This document shows, in pieces, positions 59,616 to 64,000 of a stretch of 64,000 bases of DNA. Each line of letters begins with the position of its first letter. Positions within the stretch are counted from its first letter, which is position 1. Source of the DNA: Streptomyces bungoensis (GTDB taxonomy: Bacteria > Actinomycetota > Actinomycetes > Streptomycetales > Streptomycetaceae); NCBI RefSeq assembly GCF_001514215.1, contig NZ_KQ948864.1, forward strand, positions 29,558 to 93,557, given 5' to 3'. The translations under genes were made by a program, and so were the position numbers. Below the pieces are notes generated by a model that had not been told where the DNA came from, made no database searches, and saw only the letters and a program-made list of their open reading frames with translations.

Positions 59616-60650
59616 ATGGCAGCGGGGCTGACGGTGGCGGTGTTCGGGGCGTACGGGCACACCGGGCGCTTTGTGGTGGCGCAGTTGCTGGACCGGGGAT
59701 TCGTCCCTGTCCTCTCCGGCCGCGATGCCGGGAAGCTGCGGGCGCTGGCAGCGCGGTTCGCGTCCGATCCGGACATCCGCCCGGCGTCGGTCACCGACCC
59801 GGCGTCGCTGGACCGGGCGCTGGCCGGTGCGGCAGCCGTGATCAACTGCGCCGGCCCCTTCGCCGCGACGGCCGCCCCCGTGATCGAAGCGGCACTGCGC
59901 GCCGGCATCCCGTATGTCGATGTGGCGGCCGAGATCGAGGCCAACATGGACACCTTCACGCACTTCACGGATCGTGCCCGCGCCGCGAAGGCGGTCATCG
60001 TCCCCGCAATGGCCTTCTACGGCGGTCTCGGCGACCTGCTGACCACCGCCGCGATGGGCGACTGGACGGCGGCCGACGAGGCGCACATCGCCTACGGGCT
60101 GAGCGGTTGGCACCCCACCGCCGGTACACGGGCCGCGGGCGCGGTCTCACGGCAGCGGCGAGACGGCCGGGCAGTCCGCTACACCGCTGGGCGGCTGGAG
60201 TACCACCAGGACGACCTGCCGACCCTGCAGTGGCCCTTCCCCGACCCGATGGGTACCCGGGACGTCATCGGCGAGTTCACGATGGCCGACGTCGTCACCG
60301 TCTCCCGCCACCTGCCCATCCCCGACGTAGCCACCTACATGACCGTCGAGGCGGCCAGGGACGTGTCGAACCCCGACACCCCGGCACCGACCGCGACCGA
60401 CCGAAGCGGGCGGTCCGCGCAGACCTTCCTCGTCGACGCCCTCGTACGCCGCAACGGCCGCGAACGGCGTGCCGTCGCCAAGGGCCAGGACATCTACGCC
60501 GTCACCGCACCACTCGCCGTAGAAGCGATCAACCGCATCCTCGACGGACGGACCAGGGCAGTCGGAGTCACCCCCGCCGGCGAGATCTTCGACGCCCCCG
60601 ACTTCCTGCGCTCACTGTCACCGCACATCACCGTGGAACTGTTCCAGTGA
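59616..60650 (+). CDS. Saccharopine dehydrogenase-like NAD(P)-binding protein
   Basis: A 344-residue protein; GGAGGAAACATTC precedes the ATG. The N-terminal Rossmann motif VAVFGAYGHTGRFVVAQLLD, then VPVLSGRDAGKLRALAARFA and AAVINCAGPFAATAAPVIEA, place it in the saccharopine-dehydrogenase-like/trans-acting enoyl reductase group of oxidoreductases. The substrate is unknown. The divergent AraC/DJ-1 regulator probably controls it. Confidence 0.8.
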   Translation: MAAGLTVAVFGAYGHTGRFVVAQLLDRGFVPVLSGRDAGKLRALAARFASDPDIRPASVTDPASLDRALAGAAAVINCAGPFAATAAPVIEAALRAGIPYVDVAAEIEANMDTFTHFTDRARAAKAVIVPAMAFYGGLGDLLTTAAMGDWTAADEAHIAYGLSGWHPTAGTRAAGAVSRQRRDGRAVRYTAGRLEYHQDDLPTLQWPFPDPMGTRDVIGEFTMADVVTVSRHLPIPDVATYMTVEAARDVSNPDTPAPTATDRSGRSAQTFLVDALVRRNGRERRAVAKGQDIYAVTAPLAVEAINRILDGRTRAVGVTPAGEIFDAPDFLRSLSPHITVELFQ

Positions 60651-61226
60651 CGCAGGCAGGCCGCGCGCGAAGCCGTTCCAGGCCAGTCGGTCTCCAGACG
60701 TGGGACGGTTCGAGACGGCAGACGTGTGTACGGCCGGGACGCAGCGGCGGACGTGGGGCCCCTGTACGCATCGGGTGAGCGGGCTCAGCCGATGCGCAGA
60801 AGTCCCACCGTGTCTGTGGGCGGGGACTCGATGGCTCGACCGAGCAGCCCGGCGAGAGGGCCGCCGCCCCGCGCCGCTCGCGCACCGCGGGGACCTCCGG
60901 GTCGGGTGTACGGTCAGCCGCCCTGGCCGGCGCTGCCCACCGGGCCGACCGTGATCTGGGACGTGGTCTCGTCCGTGACGGGCAGCGTGGCGGCGCCGGG
61001 CCACTTCATCCCGCTGCTCTACCTCGCGGGGCTCGCGGCAGCGTCCGGCCACGGTGCGGAGATCCTCGTCGACGGCTATGCCTACGGATCGCTGTCGATG
61101 ACCGCGTACACCCTGGACACCGCGTGCCCTGGCGCCGACAAGGGAACCGGATCCGCAGCCGGGCTGCCCGACGGCGTTCCCGCAGACGGCACCAACACCT
61201 GACTCCTCGGCCGACTAGGCACTGGC
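60651..61226. other. Intergenic region with one doubtful frame
   Basis: A rightward frame over about 60945-61202 reads like protein for some 60 residues (VIWDVVSSVTGSVAAPGHFI, PLLYLAGLAAASGHGAEILV), but it lacks a supported start and I recognise no family. The rest is featureless. Confidence 0.3.
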
Positions 61227-61451
61227 TTGATCACCAAGCTGGCGGCGGCCGCGAGGGCGATGGTGGGGCGTCTGGTGCCAGGCCGGCTGTGGGAGTCGTT
61301 CTGGCGAGTGGTCCCGGCTGCTGTGGTGCACCCGCAGGGCGGCGGACGACGCCGCTACGGCGATCGCGAAGTGCTGGCGGCGATCCTGTTTACGGCCACG
61401 ACCGGTCGCACCTTCGGCCATCAGCCGCGGCGTCCGCGTCGGCTGCCGTGA
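61227..61451 (+). mobile_element. IS5-family transposase N-terminal fragment
   Basis: LVPGRLWESFWRVVPAAVVH, then GGGRRRYGDREVLAAILFTA and TTGRTFGHQ resemble the DUF4096-type N-terminus of IS5-family transposases. It stops after 74 codons, and no catalytic domain follows up to 61766, a stretch in which I see nothing else. Confidence 0.6.
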
Positions 61452-61766
61452 CGTCCGCTCCAGGGCCGGGTCCGGCGCCGTGCCCCGGCCCACTCAGCGA
61501 TCGTGCCACCGGCGAGCCGGGGCTCCTTGCTGCTGCGGCGCGTTCGCAGAGCAGGTAGGCGCCGCCGGTTCGATGATGGAAGAGCGGAGAGGTGCTGTTC
61601 TGCCAGCGCCGGGTTGTCCCCGGACACTGCCGATCGGGGGGGCATCGACCGCTGCCCAGACCGTCGCACCGGCGCAGGTGGACATCACCCGCGCGGTCTG
61701 CCCGCAGCCCTCCGCCCGGGTTACGACGCCTCATTCAGCAAGGCGGGAAGGGGACGGGATCTCACG

Positions 61767-62290
61767 ATGACTGCAGTCGGCACGGCTCAGCGGGTCCTGG
61801 CAGGACTGGACGCCGCCCTGACCCAAAGGCTCGAAGCGCTGTCCAAGGACCTGCACGCTCACCCCGAGCTTTCCTTCGAGGAACACCGCACGGGCGCGGA
61901 AGCCGCACGCCGTGCTCGGGAACTGGGCTACGAGGTGACCGAGAGTGTGGGGCGGACCGGCGTAGTGGCCAGACTGGCAAACGGTCCGGGCACGACGGTG
62001 CTGCTGCGCGCCGACTTCGACGCGCTGCCCGTGACCGAGCGGACCGGGCTGTCCTACGCCTCGACGAAACGGGGCGTCATGCACGCCTGCGGGCACGACA
62101 TGCACACCGCTTGCCTGCTGGGCACCATGACGCTCCTCGCCGGGGCACGCGACGAGTGGTCGGGAACGGTCCTGGCCGTGTTCCAGCCCGCTGAGGAACT
62201 CGGCCAAGGGGCCCAGGCCATGATCGACGACAACCTGTACGCCCGGTTCGGCACCCCTGACGTCTCCGCGTCGTACGCGCGAGCGCCTGG
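61767..62290 (+). pseudogene. Truncated M20-family amidohydrolase (hippurate hydrolase-like)
   Basis: From the ATG at 61767, behind AAGGGGACGGG, about 165 residues match the first part of M20 peptidase/amidohydrolases: LSKDLHAHPELSFEEHRTGA, LLRADFDALPVTERTG, the metal motif VMHACGHDMHTACLLGTMTL and VFQPAEELGQGAQAMIDD. After RFGTPDV the similarity ends and the frame stops at 62306; the normal protein has about 400 residues. The lost part includes the lid domain and the remaining metal ligands. Confidence 0.75.
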
Positions 62291-62302
62291 TACGACCTGG
62301 TC

Positions 62303-62707
62303 GTGACGGTGGGATTCGCAACTCCGTGGACCTACGCACTGGTACACGACGCGCTGTCATGGTGCGGCAAGGCACTGGGGTTCGGCGCTTTGCCCGAACT
62401 CGATACGTGGCAGGTCCTGTTCGCCAACCTGATGGGCTCGGTGGTGGTCGTCTGGGCCGTTCTGCGAATCGTCAGGCCGCTGCCGGAACACGGACTGTTA
62501 GACGGCATCGCGCGTACCCTGTTCGCGACGTGGCAGGCGTACGCACTGGCCCACGGTGCGTCTCGGCTCCTGTGGCTGTTCTTCGGCGTCGAGGTGGCGT
62601 TCGGCGTCCTCCAGCTGGTGCCGTGGAGGTGGGGCCGATACGCAGGCCCCGTGCGCAACGATGCGAGCCCGGCCGACGGACGCCCGCTCGACACGGCGCG
62701 TCGGTGA
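62303..62707 (+). CDS. Small integral membrane protein, N-terminus probably truncated
   Basis: About 134 residues with three or four hydrophobic helices (WQVLFANLMGSVVVVWAVLR; ASRLLWLFFGVEVAFGVLQL). The frame is open upstream (AWYDLVVTVGFATPWTYALV) to about 62282, where it meets the truncated amidohydrolase gene, so the true start was probably lost in the same deletion. The GTG at 62303 is only the first possible start now. Family not recognised; function unknown. Confidence 0.5.
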   Translation: MTVGFATPWTYALVHDALSWCGKALGFGALPELDTWQVLFANLMGSVVVVWAVLRIVRPLPEHGLLDGIARTLFATWQAYALAHGASRLLWLFFGVEVAFGVLQLVPWRWGRYAGPVRNDASPADGRPLDTARR

Positions 62708-63149
62708 CGCTCAGGGAGGAGGCACCGCGACCGGTGGCCTCTCACTAGTGGGTGAGCCTGCCTTCTCGTTCTCACCGTCTTCCGGCCGCGTGGAACAGGT
62801 CGCGAACGCGGCTGGATGCCCCATGTGGAAACCAGGGTGGGCGCTCTGTTTCATGGGCGCCATTCAATTATCGCGGCGCGAGGCCGCCGCGCCTGCGACA
62901 GCAAGTGAGGGTGGCGGCGACGCCGTCGGCGGCGAGGCAGTGCGCGGTGTTGCGGGTGAGTGGAGCCGCCCCTGAGTCGTGCGGTGTGCGGCCGGGCGGC
63001 ACGGCCGGTTCGGTGGAATTCATGACGGGCAGAGTTCGGCTGCTGGCGCATCGTCCTCACGCGGACACAGTCCCTGAACTTGTCAGCAATCAGCACCAAC
63101 ACCGTTGGGCACGACACGGTGAACGGCCATCGACGACTCCAAACAAGGA
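62708..63149. other. Intergenic region, nothing recognised
   Basis: About 440 bp of short frames with no family resemblance, between the membrane-protein gene and a VOC gene scrap. Confidence 0.4.
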
Positions 63150-63275
63150 GAGCCGGGAGTTCTATGGCCTGCTGGGCTGGGAGGAGGTCATGAACCACGG
63201 TTGGATCATGACGCTCGCTTCTCCGTCCAGACCGCAGCGCAGATCAGCGTCATGGCCAGCGACAAAACCGCGCGG
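63150..63275 (+). pseudogene. VOC-family (glyoxalase-like) gene fragment
   Basis: ESREFYGLLGWEEVMNHGWI then MTLASPS in one frame and AQISVMASDKTAR in the next match the N-terminal half of a VOC protein, with a frameshift near 63225. No more of the domain follows. Confidence 0.5.
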
Positions 63276-63291
63276 TCGGTCGGCGCCGGTC

Positions 63292-64000
63292 TCACCGGTC
63301 GCCGGCGGTCAGCCGCACCGACAGGTCCCAGAGCTTGCGGGCGCTGTCGGGGTCGACGGCGTGGGCGGCGACACCGCGGCGTATTCCCGGGGTGTGCGGT
63401 CCGGCTTCCTGGCAGTCTTCGAAATACCGGCCGGTGACCCCGTCGACCAGGGGAGACGCCGCCAGCAGGACCGAGGTGGCGGCACCCTGGGCGATGTTCT
63501 TCTCGGAAACACCAGTGACGCCAGACGGATCGAAGGAGGCGGGCGGCGCGTCCATGTGGCGGCCGAGGCCGGTTTCCCAGATGCGCCCGGGGTTGAGTGC
63601 GTTGACGGCGATGCCGTCGGCGGCCCAGCGCTTCGCGGCCTCCACGGCGAAGAGCACGTTCGCCGTCTTGGACTGGGCGTACGCCAGCCACGGGTCGTAC
63701 GGCTCCTTGGTGAAGTCGGGGTCGTCGAAGCGAACCGGCCCGTTGACGTGCCCGACCGAGCTCAGGACGACCACGCGGGCGTCGCCCGCCGCCGCGAGGG
63801 CGTCGTGAAGGCCCACGGTGAGGGCGAAGTGGCCGAGGTGGTTGGTCGCGAACTGCAGCTCCCGGCCGGTGGGGGTGCGCAGCTCGGGCGTGGCCATGAT
63901 CCCGGCGTTGTTCACCAGGATGTGCAGTGGTCCGCGCCGGTCCGCGACGAAGGCGGCGACCGACGCTGGGTCGGCGAGGTCCAGCCGAGCCGCCCTCGTC
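63292..64000 (-). CDS. Short-chain dehydrogenase/reductase, 5' end outside the window
   Basis: The visible 236 residues run leftward from the window edge. They include LHILVNNAGIM, ATNHLGHFALT, the catalytic Ser of ARVVVLSSVGHVNG, the Tyr-x3-Lys of LAYAQSKTANVLFAVEAAKR and AVNALNPGRIWETGL. The nucleotide-binding TGxxxGIG motif should lie beyond 64000. It resembles the retinol-dehydrogenase/WW-domain-oxidoreductase-like SDRs common in actinomycetes. The substrate is unknown. Confidence 0.85.
   Translation of the reverse strand, partial: TRAARLDLADPASVAAFVADRRGPLHILVNNAGIMATPELRTPTGRELQFATNHLGHFALTVGLHDALAAAGDARVVVLSSVGHVNGPVRFDDPDFTKEPYDPWLAYAQSKTANVLFAVEAAKRWAADGIAVNALNPGRIWETGLGRHMDAPPASFDPSGVTGVSEKNIAQGAATSVLLAASPLVDGVTGRYFEDCQEAGPHTPGIRRGVAAHAVDPDSARKLWDLSVRLTAGDR

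Noticed and set aside
1..64000. CRISPR array, rRNA operon or phage attachment site
   Set aside because: No regularly spaced repeats, rRNA-like stretches, integrase gene or tRNA-end duplications were seen.

Overview
The window is high-GC actinobacterial DNA, almost certainly Streptomyces: short GTGA/ATGA gene overlaps, many GTG starts, abundant TetR/GntR/MarR regulators, a SigE-type ECF sigma factor, secreted collagenase and proteases, and many eroded insertion sequences. The mix of broken genes and IS remnants looks like a variable chromosome-arm region.

The centre (about 25.3-52.4 kb) is a pyrrolobenzodiazepine (PBD) antibiotic cluster. Gene content and order match the tomaymycin (tom) cluster from tomA at 51.3 kb down to tomP at 26.8 kb. 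TomC (DAHP synthase) and the PhzE-like TomD/TomP feed chorismate to anthranilate. TomE/TomF (flavin reductase plus HpaB-type monooxygenase), TomO (flavin monooxygenase) and TomG (O-methyltransferase) decorate the ring. TomI (heme tyrosine hydroxylase), TomH (DOPA extradiol dioxygenase), TomL (gamma-glutamyltranspeptidase-like), TomN (tautomerase), TomK (PhzF-like isomerase) and TomJ (F420 reductase) turn tyrosine into the alkylidene-proline unit. TomA (A-PCP) and TomB (carrier-like-C-A-PCP-reductase) join the halves and release them reductively. TomM is a UvrA-like self-resistance protein. A divergent MarR regulator (51.9 kb) sits beside an array of 18-bp palindromes. The same motif recurs upstream of tomM, at the tomP/tomO divide and upstream of a flavin amine oxidase at 25.4 kb, which suggests one regulon covering production and resistance. 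The pathway itself is known; the operator network, the dead amidotransferase domain of TomP and the serine-less carrier-like domain of TomB are the most notable observations.

Left flank, 0-11 kb: PAS protein, decayed sodF, IS5-family remnants, a TetR gene, a VOC chimera, a broken ketopantoate-reductase-like gene, an SRPBCC protein, a TetR/MFS efflux pair with operator repeats, and a class V aminotransferase. 11-12.8 kb: a GntR/FCD regulator and a broken IS5-family element. 13-16.4 kb: an M9 collagenase and a decayed S1 protease. 16.4-21.7 kb: a hydroxyproline-catabolism operon (epimerase, deaminase, three-subunit D-hydroxyproline dehydrogenase) that shares a promoter motif with the distant GntR gene. 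21.9-24.3 kb: IS110, IS481 and IS5 debris and an orphan VapB-like antitoxin.

Right flank, 52.4-64 kb: a lipoprotein, a secreted exordium-like protein, a sigma factor with a membrane-anchored beta-propeller partner, an AraC regulator divergent from a saccharopine-dehydrogenase-like gene, a transposase fragment, a truncated M20 amidohydrolase fused to a membrane-protein gene, and an SDR gene running off the end. No tRNA, rRNA or CRISPR array was seen.
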